11,219 nucleotides of DNA, taken from contig JAFLUK010000039.1 in the NCBI GenBank assembly GCA_022508865.1, positions 1 to 11,219 of the forward strand, written 5' to 3'. Position numbers and translations under genes: made by a program. The DNA is from Oscillospiraceae bacterium (GTDB taxonomy: Bacteria; Bacillota; Clostridia; Oscillospirales; Acutalibacteraceae). A model generated the notes under the pieces. That model ran no database searches. It was not told the origin of the DNA and saw only the letters and a program-made list of their open reading frames with translations. Below, in pieces: positions 1-5,742 of this stretch; within the stretch, counting starts at the first letter, position 1; each line of letters opens with the position of its first letter.

Positions 1-234
1 AGGCTTTGCTGTAACAGGCTTATCCGGGAATATTTTAATCCAAACCTTACCAAAACGCTTACAGTAACGAGTCATAGCTACACGAGCTGCTTCAATCTGG
101 TTTGATGTAATCCATGTTGGCTCAAGTGCCTGAAGGCCGTATTCACCGTAAGTAATCTTATTACCACGGTAAGCCTTACCTGTAAGACGACCTCTGTGTA
201 CTCTTCTGTACTTAACTCTCTTAGGTAATAACAT
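1..234 (-). CDS. rplP: Large-subunit ribosomal protein L16 (uL16), N-terminal 78 residues, cut by window edge
   Basis: The start codon lies at 234-232 and the frame is open to base 1, giving 78 residues of a protein usually about 137-145 long. It begins MLLPKRVKYRRVHRGRL and contains the family blocks GEYGLQALEPTWIT and QIEAARVAMTRY, then GKVWIKIFPDKP. L16 sits near the A-site and peptidyl-transferase centre of the 50S subunit and is a late assembly protein. Its ATG overlaps the rpsC stop by one base (TAATG), and its binding site lies inside the end of rpsC, which suggests translational coupling. The remainder, and probably rpmC and rpsQ as in most S10 operons, should lie beyond the left edge. 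Confidence 0.97.
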   Translation of the reverse strand, partial: MLLPKRVKYRRVHRGRLTGKAYRGNKITYGEYGLQALEPTWITSNQIEAARVAMTRYCKRFGKVWIKIFPDKPVTAKP

Positions 235-914
235 TACTTCTTGCCTCCTTCTTTACGAGCCGGACGCTCAGGACGCTTCTGAACATTGCCGATAACCTCG
301 CCGTTGTAAATCCAAACCTTAACACCGATAATACCGTATGTTGTGTTTGCCTCTGCAAAGCCATAGTCAATGTCTGCTCTGAGTGTCTGAAGCGGAATAG
401 TACCTTCATGGTACTGTTCACTTCTGGCAATTTCTGCGCCGCCAAGTCTACCGGAACACATTGTTTTGATACCCTTTGCGCCGAACTTCATTGATCTGCC
501 GATTGCCTGCTTCATAGCACGACGGAATGAAATTCTCTTTTCAAGCTGAAGTGCGATGTTCTCTGCAACAAGCTGTGCATCCAGGTCAGGGTGCTTAACT
601 TCAACAATGTTGATGTTCACAGGCTTGTTAACGAACTTTTCACACTGAACTCTTAACTTTTCAATTTCGCTGCCGCCCTTACCGATAATCATACCGGGCT
701 TTGCACAGTGAATGTGAAGTCTTACCTTCTTGCCGTCTCTCTCAATTTCAATTTTGGAGATACCGGCAGAGAAGAGCTGTTTCTTCAATACCTTACGAAG
801 GTTGTAGTCTTCTACAAGAGTATCGCCGAAATCTTTTTTGCTGGCAAACCATCTGGAATCCCAGTCTTTAATAACGCCTACACGAAGACCGTGTGGATTA
901 ACTTTCTGTCCCAT
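234..914 (-). CDS. rpsC: Small-subunit ribosomal protein S3 (uS3)
   Basis: A 226-residue protein of usual family length. It opens with the S3 signature MGQKVNPHGLRVGVIKDWDS, has a KH RNA-binding domain with the GxxG loop G78-K-G-G81, and ends in the C-terminal S3 domain (SGRLGGAEIARSE, GIIGVKVWIYNGE) with a basic tail. S3 lies at the mRNA entry channel of the 30S subunit and takes part in mRNA unwinding. The start is fixed by a perfect AAGGAGG (930-924) that overlaps the stop codon of rplV, so TAA and the ribosome binding site share bases. Coupled translation with rplV upstream and rplP downstream is likely. Confidence 0.98.
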   Translation of the reverse strand: MGQKVNPHGLRVGVIKDWDSRWFASKKDFGDTLVEDYNLRKVLKKQLFSAGISKIEIERDGKKVRLHIHCAKPGMIIGKGGSEIEKLRVQCEKFVNKPVNINIVEVKHPDLDAQLVAENIALQLEKRISFRRAMKQAIGRSMKFGAKGIKTMCSGRLGGAEIARSEQYHEGTIPLQTLRADIDYGFAEANTTYGIIGVKVWIYNGEVIGNVQKRPERPARKEGGKK

Positions 915-929
915 TACTACAAACCTCCT

Positions 930-1265
930 TTATTCTTTCTCTTTGAGCACCAGAGTGATGTGTGATGTCTTCTTATCAATTCTGAATGCTCTGCCCTGGG
1001 CTCTTGGTCTGATTCTCTTAAGAATAGGGCCCTGGGAAACTGAACATTCTGCAATGTAAAGTGCAGATGTATCCATATTGTGGTTATTCTCAGCATTTGC
1101 AACTGCTGACTTGAGCAACTTAAGAAGTGGCTCGCAAGCGGCCTTTGGGGTATGCTCGAGAATAGCCTTTGCAATTTTAGTGTCCTTACCACGGATAAGG
1201 TTAAGTACAACCGAAACCTTACGAGGTGAAATGCGGACATATTTTGCATATGCTTTTGCTTCCAT
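930..1265 (-). CDS. rplV: Large-subunit ribosomal protein L22 (uL22)
   Basis: A 111-residue protein, normal for the family. It starts MEAKAYAKYVRISPRKV, the typical L22 N-terminus, and contains the RGK and LLKLLKSAVANAENN helices. The basic extended beta-hairpin (roughly residues 76-97, including RPRAQGRAFRI) lines the nascent-peptide exit tunnel and is the site of known macrolide-resistance changes; nothing abnormal is visible there. A GGAAGGAG ribosome binding site lies in the 18-nt gap after rpsS. It is co-transcribed in the S10 operon. Confidence 0.98.
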   Translation of the reverse strand: MEAKAYAKYVRISPRKVSVVLNLIRGKDTKIAKAILEHTPKAACEPLLKLLKSAVANAENNHNMDTSALYIAECSVSQGPILKRIRPRAQGRAFRIDKKTSHITLVLKEKE

Positions 1266-1283
1266 CTTGCTTACTCCTTCCGC

Positions 1284-1556
1284 TTATCTAGATGTCTTAC
1301 TTCCGGCATGACCTCTGAATGTTCTTGTTGGTGCAAACTCACCAAGCTTGTGACCAACCATATCTTCAGTTACATATACCGGTACATGCTTACGTCCGTC
1401 ATGGACAGCAAATGTATGACCTACAAATTCAGGGAAAATTGTTGAGCTTCTTGACCAAGTCTTAAGAATTCTCTTTTCTCCCTTTTCGTTCATATCAATG
1501 ACTCTTTCGAGCAGCTTAGGCTGGACAAAAGGGCCTTTTTTAGTACTTCTACTCAT
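1284..1556 (-). CDS. rpsS: Small-subunit ribosomal protein S19 (uS19)
   Basis: A 90-residue protein, close to the usual 91-93. It starts MSRSTKKGPFVQPKLLERV and has the hallmark RSSTIFPEFVGHTFAVHDG and the C-terminal GHKLGEFAPTRTFRGHAG. S19 sits in the 30S head next to S13 and contacts the A-site finger. The start is preceded by GGAAGGAG about 11 nt upstream, in the 21-nt gap after rplB. Fourth from last gene of the S10 operon portion seen here. Confidence 0.98.
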   Translation of the reverse strand: MSRSTKKGPFVQPKLLERVIDMNEKGEKRILKTWSRSSTIFPEFVGHTFAVHDGRKHVPVYVTEDMVGHKLGEFAPTRTFRGHAGSKTSR

Positions 1557-1577
1557 ATTAAATTAGCTCCTTCCGTC

Positions 1578-2411
1578 TTACTTACCGTTTCTTCTTCTTA
1601 CAATTAACTTGTCAGAAGCCTTATGGCTCTTACGAGTCTTATAACCAAGTGCAGGCTTACCCCAAGGTGTGCAAGGACCCGGACGTCCAACAGGGGATTT
1701 ACCTTCACCACCACCGTGTGGGTGGTCGTTCGGGTTCATTACAGAACCTCTTACAGTTGGTCTCCAACCCATATTTCTCTTTCTACCAGCCTTACCGATT
1801 TTAACGTTCTCGTGGTCAGCGTTGCCAACAACACCAACTGTAGCCATACAGCTGTCAGGAACGTTTCTCAGCTCGCCTGAAGGAAGTCTGAGCAGTGCCA
1901 TACCATTTTCTTTAGCCATGAGCTGTGCCATATTACCTGCTGAACGAGCAAGCTGAGCACCTCTGCCCGGATAAAGCTCAATATTGTGGATGAATGTACC
2001 AGTTGGGATTGCATTAAGCGGTAAAGCGTTACCCGGCTTAATATCAGCGTTAGGACCTGCAACAACTGTGTCGCCTACCTTTAATCCCTGTGGTGCAATG
2101 ATATATGCCTTTTCGCCGTCTTCATACTGAATTAAAGCGATAAATGCTGAACGGTTAGGATCGTATTCAAGTGTCTTAACTGTTGCTGGCATATCAAATT
2201 TCTGTCTTTTAAAATCAATTACTCTGTACTTTCTACGGTTACCGCCGCCTCTGTGACGAACAGTAATTCTACCATAAGAGTTACGACCTGCATTTTTCTT
2301 AAGAGGTGCAAGTAAGCTCTTTTCAGGTGCTACCTTTGAAAGAGATGAGTAATCAGTAACCGACATATTACGACGAGCGTTTGTGGTCGGCTTATATACC
2401 TTAATGGCCAT
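1578..2411 (-). CDS. rplB: Large-subunit ribosomal protein L2 (uL2)
   Basis: A 277-residue protein of standard length. It starts MAIKVYKPTTNARRNMSV and contains the RNA-binding core GRITVRHRGGGNRRKYR, the SH3-like part with GDTVVAGPNADIKPGNALPL, and the C-terminal HPHGGGEG block at residues 230-237 that approaches the peptidyl-transferase centre. L2 is a primary 23S rRNA binder required for subunit association. A GAGGAG site lies upstream of the ATG with rather long spacing. It is separated from rplW by an unusually long 97-nt gap, described separately. Confidence 0.98.
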   Translation of the reverse strand: MAIKVYKPTTNARRNMSVTDYSSLSKVAPEKSLLAPLKKNAGRNSYGRITVRHRGGGNRRKYRVIDFKRQKFDMPATVKTLEYDPNRSAFIALIQYEDGEKAYIIAPQGLKVGDTVVAGPNADIKPGNALPLNAIPTGTFIHNIELYPGRGAQLARSAGNMAQLMAKENGMALLRLPSGELRNVPDSCMATVGVVGNADHENVKIGKAGRKRNMGWRPTVRGSVMNPNDHPHGGGEGKSPVGRPGPCTPWGKPALGYKTRKSHKASDKLIVRRRNGK

Positions 2412-2508
2412 GTGATTTCACTCTCCTCATGATGGCTTTGCGGGGTTTATGGTGTACCCCATACATTCTGCCTATATATATTAGTATAAAAATCTGTACT
2501 AGTTAGGC
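2412..2508 (-). other. Long intra-operon gap between rplW and rplB
   Basis: This 97-nt gap stands out because most junctions in this operon are under 25 nt. Read on the minus strand it has an AT-rich stretch with TATACT and TATATA, then a short stem GGGGT/ACCCC (2442-2446 with 2456-2460), then the rplB ribosome binding site. The stem has no T tract, so it is not a terminator. The AT stretch could be a weak internal promoter, but I find no convincing -35. Function unknown. Confidence 0.4.
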
Positions 2509-2799
2509 TTACATCATGCCTTCAAAAAATTCAATGCTCTTGCTGTCTTCTGTAAGTGTAACAATAGCTTTTTTCCAAGACTTTGTGTAACCCTGTGTTC
2601 TGCCCTGTCTCTTAAGACGGCCGCGAACACTTACTGTGTTAACCTTTGCTACCTTTACTTTGAAAGCTTCCTCAACAGCGTTTGCAACGTCAATCTTTGT
2701 AGCTGTTTTGGCAACCTCAAAGGTGTACTTTTTGTCTGCAATACCCATCATTGACTTTTCTGTAATGATTGGACGAATAATAATGTCATGAGCAATCAT
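2509..2799 (-). CDS. rplW: Large-subunit ribosomal protein L23 (uL23)
   Basis: A 96-residue protein of usual length with the L23 signature RPIITEKS at residues 9-16, VEEAFKVKVAKVNTV in the core, and the basic GRLKRQGRTQGYTKSWKKAIVTL loop region. L23 sits at the exit of the peptide tunnel and docks trigger factor and SRP. Its ATG overlaps the rplD stop as ATGA (2799-2796), with a GAGGAGG ribosome binding site inside the end of rplD, a classic coupled arrangement. Confidence 0.98.
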   Translation of the reverse strand: MIAHDIIIRPIITEKSMMGIADKKYTFEVAKTATKIDVANAVEEAFKVKVAKVNTVSVRGRLKRQGRTQGYTKSWKKAIVTLTEDSKSIEFFEGMM

Positions 2800-3419
2800 G
2801 CGTACACCTCCTCAATCTTTGCAACTGCACCCTCTGTAACAACCAGCTTGTCTGCATTGAGAATGTCATAAACATTAAGCTCATTGTACTGACAAGTCTT
2901 TACACCGGGGATGTTGTTTGCTGATTTGATAACCTTGCTGTCAACTTCAGGAAGAACAATAAGTGTCTTCTTTTCTGAGCCGATAGCCTTGAGCATTTCA
3001 ACCATAGTCTTTGTTTTGTAGTCTTCACAAGTAATCTTGTCAACTACGATAAGTTCATCTGCTGAACACTTTGAAGATAATGCTGACTTCATAGCAAGTC
3101 TCTTTACCTTCTTATTTACACTGAAGCCGTAGTCTCTTGGCTTTGGAGCAAATACGATACCGCCGTGTGTCCACTGTGGAGCTCTTGTTGAACCCTGTCT
3201 TGCACGACCTGTACCCTTCTGTCTCCAAGGCTTTCTGCCGCCGCCGGATACCTCTGCACGAGTTAATGCGCTCTGTGTACCCTGACGCTGGTTTGCAAGA
3301 TAGAGAACTACCATCTGGTGCATTACTGCTTCATTTGGCTCGACTGCGAAGATTTCGTCCTTAAGGTCGATTGTCTTTGCAACTGAACCCTTCATATCAA
3401 CAACGTTAATACTTGGCAT
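2796..3419 (-). CDS. rplD: Large-subunit ribosomal protein L4 (uL4)
   Basis: A 207-residue protein of normal length. The extended tunnel loop is clear: LTRAEVSGGGRKPWRQKGTG, then RARQGSTRAPQWTHGG (about residues 53-87), followed by the globular C-terminal domain. L4 binds domain I of 23S rRNA. In enterobacteria it is also the autogenous repressor of the S10 operon, acting on the leader to cause transcription termination and translation block. Whether it does so here is unknown, but the leader upstream of rpsJ has an attenuator-like structure, so L4 is the first candidate ligand. The start follows an AAAGGGGG site in the 16-nt gap after rplC. Confidence 0.98.
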   Translation of the reverse strand: MPSINVVDMKGSVAKTIDLKDEIFAVEPNEAVMHQMVVLYLANQRQGTQSALTRAEVSGGGRKPWRQKGTGRARQGSTRAPQWTHGGIVFAPKPRDYGFSVNKKVKRLAMKSALSSKCSADELIVVDKITCEDYKTKTMVEMLKAIGSEKKTLIVLPEVDSKVIKSANNIPGVKTCQYNELNVYDILNADKLVVTEGAVAKIEEVYA

Positions 3420-3435
3420 TTGTAGTCCCCCTTTC

Positions 3436-4068
3436 TTAAGCCTTTACAGAATCTTTGATTACAACGATGCTGTTATTTGGACCGGGAATTGCACCCTTGA
3501 TAGCAACGAGGTTGTTTTCTGCATCAACTTTAACAATTTCAAGGTTTTGAACAGTAACCTTTTCTGCGCCCAAGTGACCTGCCATTTTCTTACCCTTAAA
3601 TACACGGCTTGGGGAAGAACAGCAACCCATGGAACCACCGTCACGGACACAAGGACCTGAACCGTGAGTTTCTTTAAGTCTCTGGAAGTTCCAACGCTTG
3701 ATTACACCTGCAAAGCCTTTACCTTTGCTCTTGCCTGTAACATCAACTTTGTTACCGGCTTCAAATACGTCTGCTTTGATAATGTCGCCTACGTTATAAG
3801 CGTCTGTGTCTTCAAATCTGAATTCCTTAAGAACTCTCTTTGGAGCAACATCAGCCTTGTCAAAGTGACCCTTCATAGGCTTGTTTACCTTGTGTGGCTT
3901 CATATCGCCGTAGCCCATCTGGACTGCTGCGTAGCCATCGTTTTCAACTGTCTTTTTCATTGAAACAACGCATGGACCTGCTTCAACAACAGTTACGGGA
4001 ACAAAACGTCCCTTTTCGTCGAAAATCTGAGTCATACCGACTTTCTTTCCGATTAATGCCTTTTGCAT
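3436..4068 (-). CDS. rplC: Large-subunit ribosomal protein L3 (uL3)
   Basis: A 210-residue protein of usual length. It starts MQKALIGKKVGMTQIFDEKG, the family N-terminus, and ends in the conserved VFKGKKMAGHLGAEKVTVQN region. The long finger that reaches the peptidyl-transferase centre (about residues 124-167) reads KRWNFQRLKETHGSGP instead of the common KRHGF...SHGS form, with cysteines at 140, 149 and 150. This variant fits the L3 sequences I recall from Oscillospirales. L3 is an early assembly initiator of the 50S subunit. The start is set by AGGAGG about 8 nt upstream. Confidence 0.98.
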   Translation of the reverse strand: MQKALIGKKVGMTQIFDEKGRFVPVTVVEAGPCVVSMKKTVENDGYAAVQMGYGDMKPHKVNKPMKGHFDKADVAPKRVLKEFRFEDTDAYNVGDIIKADVFEAGNKVDVTGKSKGKGFAGVIKRWNFQRLKETHGSGPCVRDGGSMGCCSSPSRVFKGKKMAGHLGAEKVTVQNLEIVKVDAENNLVAIKGAIPGPNNSIVVIKDSVKA

Positions 4069-4143
4069 TACTTTTTCCTCCTTTTAGGTTATTGGTCGGT
4101 TTCCCGACATTTACCCTGTCTACTGGTAGGTTGAAAATGAAAA
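4069..4143 (-). other. rpsJ-rplC spacer with a GAAA-capped hairpin
   Basis: A 75-nt spacer inside the S10 operon. On the minus strand it contains a perfect 5-bp stem GTCGG/CCGAC closed by a GAAA tetraloop of the GNRA class (4108-4095), about 20 nt upstream of the rplC AGGAGG site. There is no T tract, so it is not a terminator. It could be an RNase-processing or stability element, or simply a spacer. Confidence 0.4.
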
Positions 4144-4455
4144 TTATAACTTAATTTCAATCTCAACGCCGGCAGGGAGCTCAAGACTCATAAGAGCCTC
4201 AACCGTCTTGTTAGATGGTCTTAAAATATCGATAAGTCTCTTGTGAGTTCTCATCTCAAACTGCTCACGACTGTCCTTGTACTTGTGAACAGCCCTAAGA
4301 ATTGTAACAACCTGCTTCTGGGTTGGAAGCGGAACAGGACCGGAAACCCTTGCACCCGTTCTCTTTGCTGTTGCTACGATTCTCTCAGCTGACTGATCAA
4401 CCAGCTGATGATCATAACCCTTGAGTCTTATACGAATTTTTTCCTTGACTGCCAT
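4144..4455 (-). CDS. rpsJ: Small-subunit ribosomal protein S10 (uS10/NusE)
   Basis: A 103-residue protein, normal length, and the first gene of the operon. It shows KIRIRLKGYDHQLVDQSAER, then GPVPLPTQKQVVTILRAVHKYKDSREQFE and MRTHKRLIDI, all S10 hallmarks. S10 lies in the 30S head and, as NusE, pairs with NusB in transcription antitermination. The ATG is preceded by AAGGAGGCG about 7 nt upstream. Expression should be governed by the promoter at 4738-4766 and the long structured leader between. Confidence 0.98.
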   Translation of the reverse strand: MAVKEKIRIRLKGYDHQLVDQSAERIVATAKRTGARVSGPVPLPTQKQVVTILRAVHKYKDSREQFEMRTHKRLIDILRPSNKTVEALMSLELPAGVEIEIKL

Positions 4456-4507
4456 AATGAACGCCTCCTTAAAATGTATTGAGTTGGCGGGCGTGCCTTA
4501 AACCTGA

Positions 4508-4540
4508 TAACGCAGTCGGGTGTTTCGCACCCCTGCATTA
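4508..4540 (-). promoter_or_regulatory. 13-bp bulged hairpin between leader terminator and rpsJ ribosome binding site
   Basis: On the minus strand TAATGCAG pairs with CTGCGTTA (one G-U pair), a two-base GA bulge follows on the 3' side, then GGGTG-type bases GGGTG pair with CACCC around a CGAAA loop: 13 pairs in 33 nt. It begins at the last T of the terminator tract and ends about 40 nt before the rpsJ ribosome binding site. A helix with a defined bulge and short loop is a typical protein-binding shape in ribosomal-protein leaders. No ligand can be named from sequence. Confidence 0.65.
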
Positions 4541-4569
4541 AAAAAACCGAATGAATTTTATTCAATCGG
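4540..4569 (-). terminator. Intrinsic-terminator-like hairpin inside the S10 leader
   Basis: On the minus strand CCGA-T-TGAAT, loop AAA, ATTCA-T-TCGG (4569-4547): nine pairs with one T-T mismatch, followed at once by seven Ts (4546-4540). It lies upstream of rpsJ and within the operon transcript, so it would have to be conditional. Its 5' arm GCCCGA is the partner of an upstream CGGGC, providing a plausible antiterminator. Confidence 0.6.
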
Positions 4570-4737
4570 GCAGTTTAAAGCGCATTATAAGCATAGTAAA
4601 CCCATTTTAGAGCTTTTTGCTTAAAAATCTTAACTTAATCGCCCGGTTTAAAATCGGACATACTCCACGGAAAAACCGGCCTGTTTCAGCCGCAACCTCC
4701 CGCTTCTTCGCATATCTATCGCAGTCACGCAGGATTA

Positions 4738-4766
4738 ATTATACTCTATAATGCAAGTTATTACAA
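4738..4766 (-). promoter_or_regulatory. Sigma-A promoter of the S10 operon
   Basis: On the minus strand: -35 TTGTAA (4766-4761), 17-bp spacer, perfect -10 TATAAT (4743-4738), predicted start near 4731. The stretch just upstream (4767-4800) is strongly A/T rich, like an UP element. It is the best promoter match between the 37-residue ORF and rpsJ. Confidence 0.75.
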
Positions 4767-4870
4767 GGATTTTACCAAAATTTATTATATAGAATATAAC
4801 AGAATTTTTGAGATAAATTTTGTTAAATATGCACAAACAAAAAATTTTAAAATCCTTTTTGTCTTTTTTA

Positions 4871-4984
4871 TCAATATGTAATTATTGCCGCGGTTACAAC
4901 AGAGCCAATAAGGAGCAATGCACAAATCAGTGCAACAATTCTTACAATCATCATCTTTCTTTTTCTCTTCTGATTATAGTTCAT
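4871..4984 (-). CDS. 37-residue basic single-pass membrane peptide, unknown function
   Basis: A small ORF: MNYNQKRKRKMM start, a Lys/Arg-rich N-terminus (residues 5-16), then one hydrophobic helix (about residues 17-35: IVALICALLLIGSVVTAAI) and a short end ITY. The positive N-terminus predicts N-in topology or a signal-anchor/leader-like peptide. A GGAG ribosome binding site lies 9 nt before the ATG, and an extended -10 promoter lies just upstream. The TGA is followed by AT-rich sequence without a clear terminator, and the S10 promoter starts about 105 nt further on, so read-through into the S10 leader is possible. Short basic one-helix proteins of this kind are common in Clostridia; no function is assigned. 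Confidence rests on start signals and composition. Confidence 0.6.
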   Translation of the reverse strand: MNYNQKRKRKMMIVRIVALICALLLIGSVVTAAIITY

Positions 4985-5012
4985 TTTATCATCTCCAAAA
5001 AATTGTAAAAAG

Positions 5013-5041
5013 ATTATAACATACTTGAATTATTTTTTAAA
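5013..5041 (-). promoter_or_regulatory. Extended -10 promoter of the 37-residue ORF
   Basis: On the minus strand TGTTATAAT gives a perfect -10 TATAAT (5018-5013) with the TGn extension; a weak -35 TTTAAA (5041-5036) lies at 17 bp. The predicted start is about 5006, roughly 22 nt before the ATG. It overlaps the divergent plus-strand promoter, so the two may compete. Confidence 0.6.
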
Positions 5042-5053
5042 GAGTTATATTAT
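5025..5053 (+). promoter_or_regulatory. Promoter of the corrinoid adenosyltransferase gene
   Basis: -35 TTGAAT (5025-5030), 17-bp spacer, -10 TATTAT (5048-5053), predicted start near 5060, leaving a short leader of about 44 nt with no room for a cobalamin riboswitch. Confidence 0.6.
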
Positions 5054-5103
5054 ATAGATAACAGTAATATATAAGTAGATATATTTTACAGAGAGGTGCA
5101 ACT

Positions 5104-5619
5104 ATGCTGCATATTTACTATGGAAAGGGAAAAGGCAAAACAACTGCCTCTATCGGTCTCGCTGTACGTGCCGCAGGCAGGAACAAAAAGGTGCTGTTTG
5201 CTCAATTTCTGAAAAATGAAGATACAGGAGAAAGACCTGTTCTTGCCCAAATCTCGGGAATAGAGCTTGTGAAATGCCCAAAGGAGCTGAAATTTGTCTG
5301 TAATATGAACGAGGAAGAAAAAAACCTTTGCAGAAAATACTGCTCCGGCATTTTTGACCTTTGTGTCCGTCAGGTTCTTGTAGGGCACTATGATATGGTT
5401 GTATTTGATGAGATATTTTGTGCAATAGAAAATAAAATGTTAGTTGAAAACGAACTGTTTGATTTTCTTGCGAATGCACCAAAAAATATTGAAATTGTTC
5501 TGACCGGTCACAACCCAAGCGAAAAGATTCTTACCCTTGCCGATTATGCAACAGAAATGAAAAAGATTTCCCACCCCTATGACAAGGGCATTGATGCAAG
5601 AAAAGGTATTGAGTATTAA
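5104..5619 (+). CDS. cobO: ATP:corrinoid (cob(I)alamin) adenosyltransferase, CobO/CobA/BtuR family
   Basis: A 171-residue protein, similar to the family. It transfers the adenosyl group of ATP to reduced corrinoid cobalt to form adenosylcobalamin, in the cytosol. Seen: P-loop GKGKGKTT at residues 7-14, the acidic VVFDE ending at D102-E103, LTGHNP at 133-138 (family usually LTGR), and the C-terminal family block ADYATEM (146-152), HPYDKG (157-162), ARKGIE (165-170). The start is set by GAGAGGTG 6-8 nt upstream. It stands alone: no other cobalamin synthesis, transport or B12-dependent enzyme gene is in the window, so a salvage role is the likeliest reading. The next structure is a strong terminator about 75 nt after the stop. 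Cysteine count is rather high (Cys 58, 66, 76, 80, 87, 106), of no known meaning. Confidence 0.92.
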   Translation: MLHIYYGKGKGKTTASIGLAVRAAGRNKKVLFAQFLKNEDTGERPVLAQISGIELVKCPKELKFVCNMNEEEKNLCRKYCSGIFDLCVRQVLVGHYDMVVFDEIFCAIENKMLVENELFDFLANAPKNIEIVLTGHNPSEKILTLADYATEMKKISHPYDKGIDARKGIEY

Positions 5620-5694
5620 TAAAAGTCGGCTTTAAGTCAACTTTATTTATGTCTGTATTTATCCTTTGAGGTAGGACGATTTTTTACACAGTCT

Positions 5695-5723
5695 AAAACC
5701 CCACTCGTAATGAGTGGGGTTTT
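5695..5723. terminator. Bidirectional intrinsic terminator between convergent genes
   Basis: AAAACCCCACTC (5695-5706) and GAGTGGGGTTTT (5712-5723) form a perfect 12-bp stem around a 5-nt loop. It is GC-rich inside and A/T at the base, so it provides a T tract on both strands. It can end the adenosyltransferase transcript (plus) and that of the Cys-rich peptide (minus), whose stop is 20 nt away. Confidence 0.9.
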
Positions 5724-5742
5724 ATCAATTCTTATAGAATTA

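Larger units (their letters stand above)
4456..4731 (-). promoter_or_regulatory. Long structured 5' leader of the S10 operon, probable attenuator
   Basis: About 275 nt lie between the predicted transcription start (near 4731) and rpsJ. Read 5' to 3' on the minus strand it contains: a purine-rich block GCGGGAGGTTGC (4703-4692), resembling the GAGAGGTTGC block I recall upstream of rpsJ in other Firmicutes; a small hairpin CGGCTG/CAGCCG with one bulge (4692-4677); an overlapping 7-bp stem CCGGTTT/AAACCGG (4679-4673 with 4649-4643); a terminator-like hairpin; a 13-bp hairpin; and the rpsJ ribosome binding site. CGGGC (4645-4641), in the 3' arm of the CCGGTTT stem, can instead pair with GCCCG (4571-4567), which includes the base of the terminator. 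These are competing folds as expected of attenuation. The pairing is seen; the regulatory role and any ligand are inferred. Confidence 0.6.

Noticed and set aside
1078..1311. Plus-strand ORFs across the ribosomal protein genes (this and several others)
   Set aside because: All are opposite-strand shadows of highly conserved ribosomal protein genes.
5059..5103. Possible cobalamin riboswitch before the adenosyltransferase
   Set aside because: The leader is only about 44 nt and AT-rich, far too short for a B12 box fold.
5620..5645. Imperfect hairpin right after the adenosyltransferase stop
   Set aside because: AAAGT/ACTTT with mismatches and no proper T tract; the strong terminator at 5695-5723 explains termination better.
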